A stretch of 64,000 nt of DNA, from the NCBI GenBank assembly GCA_946414395.1, contig CAMKOE010000008.1, positions 1 to 64,000 on the forward strand, in the 5' to 3' direction. Made by a program: the position numbers and the translations under genes. Positions 39,890-48,136 of the stretch are shown one piece after another. The notes beneath the pieces are model-generated. The model worked only from the letters and a program-made list of their open reading frames with translations. It had not been told where the DNA came from and made no database searches. The stretch's first letter is position 1. Every line of letters begins with the position of its first letter. Source of the stretch: an uncultured Porphyromonadaceae bacterium. GTDB taxonomy: Bacteria; Bacteroidota; Bacteroidia; Bacteroidales; Muribaculaceae.

Positions 39890-39922
39890 AAGCCATTGAC
39901 GTGGCAGTTCACATCACACAAC

Positions 39923-39960
39923 ATCCGCAGTCCCCATGCCAGGCGCTGCGGATTATTTTT
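39923..39960 (+). terminator. Rho-independent terminator after the FMN-binding gene
   Basis: Stem atccgcag (39923-39930) / ctgcggat (39946-39953) followed by tattttt. It separates this gene from the sigma-factor operon. Confidence 0.75.
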
Positions 39961-40030
39961 GCACTTTACCCGGGCGATTGATGCAAGATTGCTGAAAATC
40001 CGCGTTTAATGAGTATAAAAGAACCTATAA

Positions 40031-40576
40031 GTGACCGAGCAACAGATTGTCAACGGCATCAAGAACAATGACCGGAAAGCCATGCGCGCGATGTATGACT
40101 TGCTGGCAGGGCATGCCATGGCCACCGCCATGCGCTACCTCGACAACCGTGACGACTGCCGCGACGTGCTGCAAGAGGGGTTCCTCAAGGCCTTCTCCCA
40201 CATGGGCAACTTCAATTACAGGGGCGAGGGGTCGCTCAAGGCCTGGTTTTCGCGCATCGTGGCCAACGAGTCCATCAACCTGCTGAAACAACGGTCACAC
40301 ATCGCCATCATCGACATCCAGGACGTGGAGATGCCCGCCGATGACCCGCCCCCCGATGTCGCCCACATCCCTCCAGAGGTAATCAACCGCATGATAGCCT
40401 CACTGCCAACGGGATACCGCATTGTGTTCAACCAATTCATTTTTGAGCACAAGAGCCACAAGGAAATCGCCCAATCACTGGGCATCAAGGAAGATTCCTC
40501 AGCATCCCAACTGCTGCGAGCCAAGCGAATGCTGGCCAAGATGATTAACCGATATAAACAAGAGCACGATGACTGA
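40031..40576 (+). CDS. ECF-type RNA polymerase sigma factor (Das-like)
   Basis: 181 residues from GTG 40031, the only plausible start ahead of region 2. Region 2 (about 12-80) includes LDNRDDCRDVLQEGFLKAF and LKAWFSRIVANESINLL; region 4 (about 115-170) includes LPTGYRIVFNQFIFEHKSHK and EIAQSLGIKEDSSASQLLRA. It overlaps the next gene by 8 bp, so the two are translationally coupled. Paired sigma factors and membrane-spanning anti-sigma proteins of this layout are known in Bacteroides as Das (sigma) and Dma (dual-membrane-spanning anti-sigma). It probably drives an envelope-response regulon. No consensus promoter was seen upstream. Confidence 0.9.
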   Translation: MTEQQIVNGIKNNDRKAMRAMYDLLAGHAMATAMRYLDNRDDCRDVLQEGFLKAFSHMGNFNYRGEGSLKAWFSRIVANESINLLKQRSHIAIIDIQDVEMPADDPPPDVAHIPPEVINRMIASLPTGYRIVFNQFIFEHKSHKEIAQSLGIKEDSSASQLLRAKRMLAKMINRYKQEHDD

Positions 40577-41783
40577 CAACGACTGGATCAAGCAATTGCA
40601 ATCAATGATGGAACGGCACGAGCAGGCCGCCCCCGACGGATTGTGGCAGGACATCGAGGCCCGATTGCCCGAACACCGGGCACCCCGGCGCCCGTCGGTG
40701 GCATGGCGACGCATTGCCGCAGCAGCGGCAGCATCGCTGGTCATCATCGGGGGATACATGCTGTGGCCTGAGACCGACAAGACCGACAAGACCGTCAGTC
40801 AACCAGCCATCACCTCGGCGACCGTCCAGGATGAGCCCGTGAATGATCTTATCACGCCAGAAACGGCCGGTGATGGGCCATCCCGTTCCCACACAGTCAT
40901 TCCTGACGCGCATGCGCCACACCATTACACCGTTCATTCCCTCAAGCCCGCCACGCAGCAGCCCACACTCGAGGAAAAAGCAAAATCACTTTCCCAACAA
41001 GCCGCGACGGATACCCCCGACGAGAAGCGGCAAGAAGTAATCGAGCAACCACAGCGACCCATGCCTCCCGCTCCAAAAGATGAGCCGCTGCTGGCGTCCA
41101 GCAAGCCCAATCATGACATCGGGGAAGCACCTGTCAAGTCCTTACGGCAACGGCACAGGCCTGTAACTATGGGACTGCATGCTTCCAATGGCATAAGTAA
41201 TGACGGCATCGGCAGCCAGCCTATCGCCTTTGCCAGCGATGCCTTGTATAAATACTATAAAGCGCCCAAGCAGCCCAACACCTATTTTGCCGATGACATC
41301 TACCAGGCCCATCATCACGCGCCTTACTCAATAGGCTTGAGTGTGAAGTTGCCACTCGATGACCGATGGGCACTCACGAGCGGTGTGGTTTATACCCGGG
41401 TGAAATCGGATTACACCTCACCCAGCAGCACCCGTGTGCAGACGCTCCACTACATGGGCGTGCCCGTCGGCCTCACCTTCAAGATATGGGACCACAAGCG
41501 GCTTCGCACCTATGCCATCGGTGGCGTGCAGGCCGATTTCAACGTCAAGGCCACGCTCACACAAAACGGCAAGGCCGATAAAATGTCAATAGACAAGGAC
41601 CGCGTGCAGTTCTCGGCCATGCTGGGACCGGGCGTGCAACTTGACCTGTCGCGCGGCATTGGCATATACTGCGAGCCCACAGTCCGCTACTATATCGACA
41701 ACCGAAGCGATATTCAGAATTACTTCAAGCACAAGCCGCTTAACGTCAACATCAATGCCGGTCTGCGCCTCACCCTGCAATAG
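40569..41783 (+). CDS. Dual-membrane-spanning anti-sigma factor (Dma-like): cytoplasmic domain, TM helix, linker, beta-barrel
   Basis: 404 residues. A cytoplasmic N-terminus (1-48; RHEQAAPDGLWQDIEARL) that would hold the sigma factor, one transmembrane helix (about 49-67; IAAAAAASLVIIGGYMLW), a long Pro/Thr/Gln-rich periplasmic linker (about 70-195), and a C-terminal outer-membrane barrel-like domain (about 195-404; SIGLSVKLPLDDRWALTSGV, LHYMGVPVGLTFKIW, RTYAIGGVQADFNVKATL, VNINAGLRLTLQ ending on an amphipathic strand). A protein reaching both membranes can relay outer-membrane state to the sigma factor encoded just upstream. Related Dma proteins in Bacteroides thetaiotaomicron are reported to control outer-membrane vesicle output. 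Confidence 0.85.
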   Translation: MTDNDWIKQLQSMMERHEQAAPDGLWQDIEARLPEHRAPRRPSVAWRRIAAAAAASLVIIGGYMLWPETDKTDKTVSQPAITSATVQDEPVNDLITPETAGDGPSRSHTVIPDAHAPHHYTVHSLKPATQQPTLEEKAKSLSQQAATDTPDEKRQEVIEQPQRPMPPAPKDEPLLASSKPNHDIGEAPVKSLRQRHRPVTMGLHASNGISNDGIGSQPIAFASDALYKYYKAPKQPNTYFADDIYQAHHHAPYSIGLSVKLPLDDRWALTSGVVYTRVKSDYTSPSSTRVQTLHYMGVPVGLTFKIWDHKRLRTYAIGGVQADFNVKATLTQNGKADKMSIDKDRVQFSAMLGPGVQLDLSRGIGIYCEPTVRYYIDNRSDIQNYFKHKPLNVNINAGLRLTLQ

Positions 41784-41859
41784 AGCAATCATTCATGCAA
41801 GAATCAGGAGTCAAAACCGTTTATAGAATAGAAAAATCATTGTTAATACTGAATTGGAT

Positions 41860-43134
41860 ATGAAACAGATTTGGAAACCTATCGCCATGGCAGCAGTGCT
41901 GATGACTAGCCTGGCGGCATGTACAATCGATGACACCTCCACGAGCAATAATGAGGTCGCCTATATGCTGCCCGAGAAGAACAACATCACCCTCACTGCC
42001 GAACAACAGCAGATGCGCGACAACAACAACGAGTTTGCCTGCCGACTGTTCCGCACCATCACCCAGCAGCAAGATGAGCCCGGCAGCATCATCTCGTCGC
42101 CCATCAGCGTGACCTACATGCTAGGCATGCTCAACGCGGGTGCCGATGGCGAGACCCGCCAGCAGATCATGGACGTGCTGGGACTGGGCAACGACCCGGC
42201 CGCCATCAATGCCTACTGCAAGAAGATGATTGACGAGGCCCCCTATGTGGACCCGAGTGTAACCGTCAAGATCGCCAACTGCATCGATGTCAATTCGGCT
42301 ATGGGAATCAGCCTGTACCCGCAATACAAGAGCGACATGCAGCAATACTACAATGCCCAGGTCGATGCGCTCGACTTCACCCAGAGTGGCAGCCTGAAGA
42401 AAATCAATGACTGGTGCAACAGCCACACCGACGGCATGATCCCCACAATACTGGACAAAATCAAGGGGGACGCGGTGATGTACCTGCTCAACGCCATTTA
42501 CTTCAAGGCCACCTGGACCGAAAGATTTGATCCCAAGGACACCCGCGACATGGACTTCGCCATGGCAGGCGGCACCACTGCAAAGCGCCAGATGATGCAC
42601 CGCATTGCCCTGGCTGCATACGGGCATAACAGCCTGTACCAGACGTTGTGCCTGCCCTACGGCAGCAATGGATATGCCATGTATGTCTTGTTGCCCAACG
42701 AGGGGAAGACGGTGGATGACGTCATCCAGGGCCTGTCGGCCGAGGGGCTTGATCATCAACTCTTAGAAATGTACCCCCACGAGGTGGATATCCTGATGCC
42801 CCGTTTCTCAACCAGCAGCGAGACAAAACTTGAGCAAGCGCTCTCGTCGATGGGTATGCCACTGGCCTTCGACCCCTATAATGCTCAGTTTCCCCATATG
42901 GCACAAGGCCATTCCCTGTATGTATCGATGATGAAACAGAAAGCCCGCATCGAGGTCAACGAAGAAGGCACCAAAGCCGCCGCTGTCACTATCGCCGAGA
43001 TGGATATGGCAATGGATCCAGGGCCAAGACAATACGAGAAGGTGGACTTCCACGCCACCCGTCCGTTTGTCTATTACATCATGGAAATGAGCACCCGCAC
43101 AGTATTCTTTATGGGAACCTATCAGGGAAATTAA
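41860..43134 (+). CDS. Serpin-family serine/cysteine protease inhibitor, lipoprotein
   Basis: 424 residues from ATG 41860; a TTG six bases upstream is not needed. The signal ends at a lipobox (LMTSLAAC), so it is lipid-anchored. The serpin fold is recognised by SIISSPISVTYMLGMLNAGA, LLNAIYFKATWTERF and the C-terminal RPFVYYIMEMSTRTVFFMG. The reactive-loop hinge EVNEEGTKAAAVTI fits the inhibitory consensus (P17-P8 E-E-G-T-x-A-A-A-x-T), so it is likely inhibitory; by position P1 falls near Ala-Met in MAMD, suggesting elastase-like targets. It begins 76 bp after the anti-sigma gene with no visible terminator or promoter between, so probably in the same operon. Confidence 0.9.
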   Translation: MKQIWKPIAMAAVLMTSLAACTIDDTSTSNNEVAYMLPEKNNITLTAEQQQMRDNNNEFACRLFRTITQQQDEPGSIISSPISVTYMLGMLNAGADGETRQQIMDVLGLGNDPAAINAYCKKMIDEAPYVDPSVTVKIANCIDVNSAMGISLYPQYKSDMQQYYNAQVDALDFTQSGSLKKINDWCNSHTDGMIPTILDKIKGDAVMYLLNAIYFKATWTERFDPKDTRDMDFAMAGGTTAKRQMMHRIALAAYGHNSLYQTLCLPYGSNGYAMYVLLPNEGKTVDDVIQGLSAEGLDHQLLEMYPHEVDILMPRFSTSSETKLEQALSSMGMPLAFDPYNAQFPHMAQGHSLYVSMMKQKARIEVNEEGTKAAAVTIAEMDMAMDPGPRQYEKVDFHATRPFVYYIMEMSTRTVFFMGTYQGN

Positions 43135-43167
43135 AAGTTAATAGTTTACAGTTAATGCACTTAAGTT

Positions 43168-43209
43168 GAAAAAACAGTTGCCCAGGAGTTTCCAGGCAAC
43201 TGTTTTTTC
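43168..43209. terminator. Bidirectional Rho-independent terminator
   Basis: gaaaaaacagttgcc (43168-43182) pairs with ggcaactgttttttc (43195-43209). Poly-A/poly-T flanks serve both the plus-strand serpin operon and the minus-strand gene at 43234-43683. Confidence 0.88.
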
Positions 43210-43233
43210 GGCTATAATTGATTCTTTTAAACC

Positions 43234-43683
43234 TTATTCCGGGTTGGTCTTGATCTCGTAGATGACCTTGGCAGCCTCGGCGACGGTCTCGATGGGCGAA
43301 CCGGCAGGGATGACGCTCTCGGTGTTAGCCATGTCGGGATTGGCATACTGGTCAATGATGCTACCATCCTCGCCATAGACCGACACCTGCACGATGTTGA
43401 AGTTGTTCCAGTCCTCGGTGAACTTGTAGAGCGTCAGTTTATAGGCCACGGTCTTGTCATAGCCGCGATCGCGGGTATAATAGGCTCGTGACTCGGGCAA
43501 GTCAAACGAATTGCGCACCCACACCAGGAAACTCTTGCCATCATCGGTAGTAGAGATATCAGGGTTGACCGCTAAGGTCTCACCACCATCAGACAGGACA
43601 TCAAACCAATCAGTAGCATGGGCCGCGGGGGTGGCCAGCAGGAGCGCGAAGAGCGCTATCAATTTCATTGTGAATTGTTTCAT
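43234..43683 (-). CDS. Small exported protein resembling surface-adhesin E
   Basis: 149 residues from ATG 43683. An ATG at 43710 is excluded because it falls at the predicted transcription start downstream of the minus-strand -7 box TATCTTTG (43723-43716); the chosen ATG follows an A-rich tract. The signal peptide ends TPAAHA-TDW. The mature part (NPDISTTDDGKSFLVWVRNS, AYKLTLYKFTEDWNNF, SVYGEDGSIIDQY, ETVAEAAKVIYEI) follows the order of strands in adhesin-E-like proteins (short exported proteins with D-W, a value-carrying strand, and a closing V-x-x-A/V-x-x-I motif). The function in this organism is unknown and the match is by pattern only. Confidence 0.6.
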   Translation of the reverse strand: MKQFTMKLIALFALLLATPAAHATDWFDVLSDGGETLAVNPDISTTDDGKSFLVWVRNSFDLPESRAYYTRDRGYDKTVAYKLTLYKFTEDWNNFNIVQVSVYGEDGSIIDQYANPDMANTESVIPAGSPIETVAEAAKVIYEIKTNPE

Positions 43684-43915
43684 TCTTTTTTTGTTTTTAA
43701 ATTGTTTCAACTCGGCAAAGATAGTGTTTTTTTGAAAAATAGTCGCAGTTCTGAAGGAATTGTTTACTTTTCCACTGCAATCACATCCCTGTTAGGCCCA
43801 AGCACACCGGAAGGCTGGATAGAGGCTAGAGACCGCCATAAAACCCCGCCAAGGCCCGAAAAGACTACCATTTTCAACAAAAACACGAGGAAATCTGAAG
43901 AAATTGTCTAAAATG

Positions 43916-43947
43916 TTTGCACACCTCTCACTTTTCGCTTATCTTTG
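43916..43947 (+). promoter_or_regulatory. Bacteroidetes-type promoter without an adjacent gene
   Basis: -33 TTTG (43916-43919), 20-bp spacer, -7 TATCTTTG (43940-43947); an exact consensus match with no coding region downstream. Confidence 0.65.
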
Positions 43948-43953
43948 CATCAA

Positions 43954-44011
43954 TATGATACTTTTTTCCTAGCAAGGCTGCTTCGTCGTGAGACGAGGCG
44001 CTTTTCTTTTT
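43954..44011 (+). ncRNA. Candidate small RNA or attenuated leader
   Basis: A transcript from the promoter at 43916-43947 would run about 58 nt to an 8-bp stem GCUUCGUC / GACGAGGC (43980-43987, 43992-43999) capped by a GUGA (GNRA-type) tetraloop and followed by cttttcttttt. No open reading frame of note. It could be an independent small RNA or the remnant leader of a gene displaced by the repeat that begins at 44012. Confidence 0.4.
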
Positions 44012-44402
44012 GGAACGATATAGCAGTTGGCCCATCATTGTTTTTAATGCTGATTTCTGTTCAGCGGAACACCGCCAAGTGCTGTAGTGAGAGGCTGTAT
44101 CATAATTCACTCGCTTGTTTTAAATCGGCCTTACGGCCGAGAAATCAAATAAAAAATTGTATAAAATTAAACACAGTAAATTTTTATTTCAATTTTATTT
44201 ATAATTTCGCTTGATTTCTCGCGCGTAGCGCGATGAATAGTTCCTGTCGACATTTATGGCACAGCCCCACGTTCATCCCCCCACCCTTTATCGGGTGAGC
44301 CCTGATTTCACTATTGAAAACGTATTTCACCAAAAATGTTTAAAACTAATTCGTAAAATTCGAATTAGCCCCGCAGGGTTCAGGCCTGCATCTATATCAT
44401 TG
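44012..44402 (-). repeat. Palindromic repeat family R, copy 3, interrupted
   Basis: Reverse-oriented copy of the unit at 22813-22949 and 50769-50905, present as two halves (44012-44057 and about 44315-44402) separated by about 257 bp containing a MITE-like element. The outer ends keep the GGAACGATATAGCAGTTGG and GCCCCGCAGGGTTC signatures. Confidence 0.6.
44091..44268. repeat. MITE-like palindromic element, copy 2
   Basis: Terminal inverted repeats GGCTGTATCATAA and TTATGGCACAGCC bound an AT-rich core flanked by hairpins CGGCC-TTA-CGGCCG (about 44137-44149) and GCGCG-TA-GCGCG; GAGAAATCAA recurs inverted as TTGATTTCTC. The left end resembles the element at 6366-6528. It lies within the interrupted repeat R copy 3. 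Confidence 0.6.
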
Positions 44403-44489
44403 CTTTTCTTTTTTATAGCGCCACGGCCAGCAACAGGACCGCAGGTAGGGCTTTTTAAAACGTGCTTTTGCTTCAAAAGTCGGTTTTTA

Positions 44490-44521
44490 TTTGGACGATT
44501 GGGGAAAATGCCGTAACTTTG
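44490..44521 (+). promoter_or_regulatory. Bacteroidetes-type promoter of the phosphohexomutase gene
   Basis: -33 TTTG (44490-44493), 20-bp spacer, -7 TAACTTTG (44514-44521). Leader of about 45 nt. Confidence 0.75.
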
Positions 44522-44570
44522 GCAGTTTGAAGAGAAATCAATAAATGACAACCAATAAACCAGACAAATT

Positions 44571-46322
44571 ATGTTTGACGAGAAATTAATTCAAGAAGTG
44601 ACCGCAAAGGCCCAGACGTGGCTCAGTGATGGATATGACGAGAAGACCCGCGCCGAGGTTCAGGCCATGCTCGACAAGGAAGACAAGACCGACCTTGTCG
44701 AGTCGTTCTACAAGACCCTGGAGTTTGGCACTGGCGGCCTGCGTGGCATCATGGGTGCCGGCTGCAACCGCATGAACATCTACACGGTGGGCAGCGCTAC
44801 ACAGGGACTTGCCAACTACTTGAACGAGGCGTTCAAGGATCTGGACCAGATTGCAGTGGTCGTTGGCCATGACGTGCGCAACAATAGCCGCCTGTTTGCC
44901 GAGACTGTTGCCAACATCTTCAGCGCCAACGGCATCAAGGTGTACCTGTTTGAGGGTCCCCGCCCCACTCCCGAGTTGAGTTATGCCATCCGTCGCCTGG
45001 GTTGCCAGAGCGGCGTGAACATCACCGCATCACACAATCCCAAGATCTACAACGGCTACAAGGCCTACTGGGATGACGGTGCCCAGGTGGTAGCCCCCCA
45101 CGACGTGAACATCATCAATCACGTTAACGCCATCGAGGACGTGCGCGACATCAAGTTTGAGGGCAATCCCGACTTGATCCAGAGCATCGGTGAGGACATT
45201 GATGCCCCCTACATCGAGGACATCTACACCCTGTCGCTCAGCCCCGAGGTCAACAAGAAGTATCACGACATGAAGATTGTCTATACGCCCATCCATGGTG
45301 TGGGACGCTACATGGTGCCCCGCTCGATCGAGCGCTGGGGATTTGACAACATCATCCACGTGCCCGAACAGGACGTGATGAGCGGCGAGTTCCCCACCGT
45401 GGAGTCACCCAACCCCGAGACGCCCAGCGCCATGGCCATGGCCATCAAGAAGGCCGAGGAAGTGGATGCCGACCTGGTACTGGCCAGCGATCCCGATGCC
45501 GACCGCATCGGCCTGGTCATCAAGAACACCAAGGGCAAATATGAACTCGTGAACGGCAATCAGATCCAGATCATCTTCCTCTACTACCTGATGGTGCGCA
45601 ACCGCGAGTTGGGCCGCCTCACCGGCGACGAGTACATCGTCAAGACCATCGTCACCAGCGAGACTATCCGCAAGATTGCCGACAAGGAAGGCATCAAGAT
45701 GTTTGACTGCTACACGGGCTTCAAGTGGATTGCCACAGTGATGCGCGAGATGGAAGGCAAGGGTCGCTACCTGGGTGGTGGCGAGGAGAGTTACGGTTTC
45801 CTGCCCGAGACTTTCGCCCGCGACAAGGACTCGGTATCGTCGATTCCCTTGATGTGTGAGATCGCAGCCTGGGCCAAGGACAAGGGCATGACCCTGAACG
45901 ACTTGTTCATTGACCTGTACATCAACTACGGCTACAGCAAGGAGCGCGGCATCAGCGTCGTGCGTCCCGGCAAGAGCGGAGCCGACGAGATTGCCCAGAT
46001 GATGGTCAACTTCCGCGAGAACCCGCAGCAGACCATCGATGGCTCGCCCGTGGTGCTCATCAAGGACTTCCTGAAACTCGAGCAGCGCGACATGCTCACC
46101 GGCGAGGTTACTCCTCTCGACATGCCCGTGACCAGCAATGTGCTGCAATACTACACCCAGGATGGCACCAAGGTATCTATCCGTCCCTCGGGCACCGAGC
46201 CCAAGATCAAGTTCTACATCGAGGTGCATGACCACCTCGACAAGAAGGAGAACTATGATGCCAAGAACGAGTGGGCCGATGAGAAGATCGACCGCATCTG
46301 CCAGTCGCTGGGAATCGCGTGA
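44571..46322 (+). CDS. Phosphoglucomutase/phosphomannomutase (phospho-sugar mutase)
   Basis: 583 residues, a cytoplasmic alpha-D-phosphohexomutase. Active-site phosphoserine loop ITASHNPKIYNGYKAYW, metal-binding loop DPDADRIGLV, sugar-binding loop GGEESYGFL and phosphate-binding loop RPSGTEPKIKFYIE are all intact. The length (above 550) and GEESYG loop fit the PGM/PMM subgroup acting on glucose phosphates, interconverting glucose-1-P and glucose-6-P, which connects to the glycogen and nucleotide-sugar genes in the window. It has its own promoter; no terminator is evident before the MFS genes 100 bp on. Confidence 0.93.
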   Translation: MFDEKLIQEVTAKAQTWLSDGYDEKTRAEVQAMLDKEDKTDLVESFYKTLEFGTGGLRGIMGAGCNRMNIYTVGSATQGLANYLNEAFKDLDQIAVVVGHDVRNNSRLFAETVANIFSANGIKVYLFEGPRPTPELSYAIRRLGCQSGVNITASHNPKIYNGYKAYWDDGAQVVAPHDVNIINHVNAIEDVRDIKFEGNPDLIQSIGEDIDAPYIEDIYTLSLSPEVNKKYHDMKIVYTPIHGVGRYMVPRSIERWGFDNIIHVPEQDVMSGEFPTVESPNPETPSAMAMAIKKAEEVDADLVLASDPDADRIGLVIKNTKGKYELVNGNQIQIIFLYYLMVRNRELGRLTGDEYIVKTIVTSETIRKIADKEGIKMFDCYTGFKWIATVMREMEGKGRYLGGGEESYGFLPETFARDKDSVSSIPLMCEIAAWAKDKGMTLNDLFIDLYINYGYSKERGISVVRPGKSGADEIAQMMVNFRENPQQTIDGSPVVLIKDFLKLEQRDMLTGEVTPLDMPVTSNVLQYYTQDGTKVSIRPSGTEPKIKFYIEVHDHLDKKENYDAKNEWADEKIDRICQSLGIA

Positions 46323-46422
46323 TTGGGGGTTAGGAGTTAGATTATTATACTCTAAAACCTAAATAAAGAAACCATTATCAATAAACCAAACAATAAAAAT
46401 TAAAAAAAAAAAACATCGATTT

Positions 46423-48048
46423 ATGTCAGAAAAAATTCAGACTTTAAGAGATTCGGCTGCAATGCGTTGGACGGCGCTCCTGTTGCTCGCCCTGGGCATG
46501 TTCTGCAGTTACATTTTCATGGACATCCTGTCGCCCATCAAGGACTTGATGGAATCGACACGCGGATGGAGTTCAACGGCATTTGGTACCGAAGAGAGCG
46601 CAGAGGTGTTCCTCAACGTGTTTGTGTTCTTCCTTATTTTCGCCGGTATCATCCTTGACAAGATGGGCGTGCGCTTCACTGCCGTGCTTTCGGGTGCAGT
46701 GATGCTCGTGGGCGCCATCATCAAGTGGTATGCCGTGACCGACGGCTTTGTCGGTTCAGGCCTTGAGACCTGGTTCAACAACCACCTGAATTACATCCCC
46801 CTGTTTGACGAACTGGGCGTATCGCCGTTCTATGAGGGCATGCCCGCGAGTGCCAAATTGGCAGCGTGCGGCTTCATGCTCTTCGGTTGCGGTGTTGAAA
46901 TGGCCGGCATTACCGTCAGCCGCGGTATCGTCAAGTGGTTCAAGGGCCGCGAAATGGCTCTGGCCATGGGTAGCGAGATGGCACTGGCCCGCCTGGGTGT
47001 GGCCACCTGCATGATCTTCTCGCCCTACTTCGCCAAGTTGGGCGGCAACATCAGCGTTAGCCGCGCCGTTGCCTTCGGTGTGGTACTAATGTGCATCGCC
47101 TTGATCATGTTCATCGTTTACTTCTTCATGGACAGCAAACTCGACAAGCAGACCGGAGAGGCCGAGGAGAAGGACGACCCCTTCAAGGTGAGCGACATCG
47201 GCAAGATCCTGACCAACAAGGGATTCTGGCTGGTATCACTGCTATGCGTGCTGTACTACAGCGCCATCTTCCCCTTCCAGAAGTATGCCGTGAACATGTT
47301 GCAGTGCAACATCAATTTCGTTGAGCCCGCCGAGGGTTCGTTCTGGGCAGGTGATTCGGTTGCCATCTGGCAATATATCATCATGCTTGTTGTTGCCGCA
47401 ACGGCATTCATTAGTAACTTCATGAAGAAGAGCAAGAGTGCCAAGTACGGCCTGCTGTGCGTGTCGATTATCGCATTGATCTGCTATTGCTACATGGGTT
47501 ACATGCGTCAGTCGGCCGAGAGCGTCTTTGCCGTATTCCCTCTGCTGGCAGTGGGCATCACCCCCATCCTGGGCAACTATGTTGACCACAAGGGTAAAGC
47601 CGCATCGATGCTCGTACTGGGCTCGTTGCTGCTCATCTTCTGCCACTTGACGTTCGCCTTCATCCTTCCCATGTTCAAGAGCAGCACCGTCGGCGGCATC
47701 ATCATCGCCTATGTCACCATCCTCGTGCTGGGTGCCTCGTTCTCGCTGGTTCCCGCCGCACTGTGGCCCAGTGTGCCCAAGTTGGTGGACTCCAAGATCA
47801 TCGGTAGTGCCTATGCGCTGATTTTCTGGATTCAGAACATCGGCCTGTGGCTCTTCCCGCTGGCCATCGGCAAGGTGCTCGACAATACCAATCCCGGTGT
47901 TACCGACCCGACACAGTATGACTACACCTGGCCGCTCGTGATGCTGGCATGCCTAGGTATCGCAGCCCTGCTCATCGGCCTCTACCTCAAGGTGGTTGAC
48001 CGTCAGAAGCACCTCGGCCTCGAGGAGCCCAACATCAAGCCCGAGTAA
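46423..48048 (+). CDS. Major facilitator superfamily transporter, paralogue 1
   Basis: 541 residues with about twelve transmembrane helices. The MFS motif-A-like loop is LDKMGVRFTAVLSG between TM2 and TM3, and the second half begins near TNKGFWLVSLLCVLYYSAI. It is longer than its neighbour because of extra loops (about 105-140 and in the second half). An adenine tract precedes the ATG; no promoter was recognised. The sequence resembles the MFSD1-like branch of bacterial MFS proteins; the substrate is unknown. A strong hairpin with a T-run separates it from paralogue 2. Confidence 0.88.
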   Translation: MSEKIQTLRDSAAMRWTALLLLALGMFCSYIFMDILSPIKDLMESTRGWSSTAFGTEESAEVFLNVFVFFLIFAGIILDKMGVRFTAVLSGAVMLVGAIIKWYAVTDGFVGSGLETWFNNHLNYIPLFDELGVSPFYEGMPASAKLAACGFMLFGCGVEMAGITVSRGIVKWFKGREMALAMGSEMALARLGVATCMIFSPYFAKLGGNISVSRAVAFGVVLMCIALIMFIVYFFMDSKLDKQTGEAEEKDDPFKVSDIGKILTNKGFWLVSLLCVLYYSAIFPFQKYAVNMLQCNINFVEPAEGSFWAGDSVAIWQYIIMLVVAATAFISNFMKKSKSAKYGLLCVSIIALICYCYMGYMRQSAESVFAVFPLLAVGITPILGNYVDHKGKAASMLVLGSLLLIFCHLTFAFILPMFKSSTVGGIIIAYVTILVLGASFSLVPAALWPSVPKLVDSKIIGSAYALIFWIQNIGLWLFPLAIGKVLDNTNPGVTDPTQYDYTWPLVMLACLGIAALLIGLYLKVVDRQKHLGLEEPNIKPE

Positions 48049-48074
48049 GAATCCATTCACTGATAATGACTTTA

Positions 48075-48116
48075 GGGACCTTAAGGACTTTAAAGACTTT
48101 AAGGTCCCCCTTTTTT
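48075..48116 (+). terminator. Rho-independent terminator between the two MFS genes
   Basis: Stem gggaccttaa (48075-48084) / ttaaggtccc (48099-48108), then cc and six T. The 88-bp spacer downstream of the first MFS gene has no recognised promoter for the second. Confidence 0.8.
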
Positions 48117-48136
48117 AAGTTTAAACCGAAAAAACA

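Larger units (their letters stand above)
43724..44570. other. Gene-free region with a candidate small RNA and nested repeats
   Basis: About 850 bp without a convincing gene. From left to right it holds unrecognised sequence (43724-43915), a strong promoter and short hairpin transcript (43916-44011), repeat R copy 3 split by a MITE-like element (44012-44402), and the promoter of the phosphohexomutase gene (44490-44521). Confidence 0.6.
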
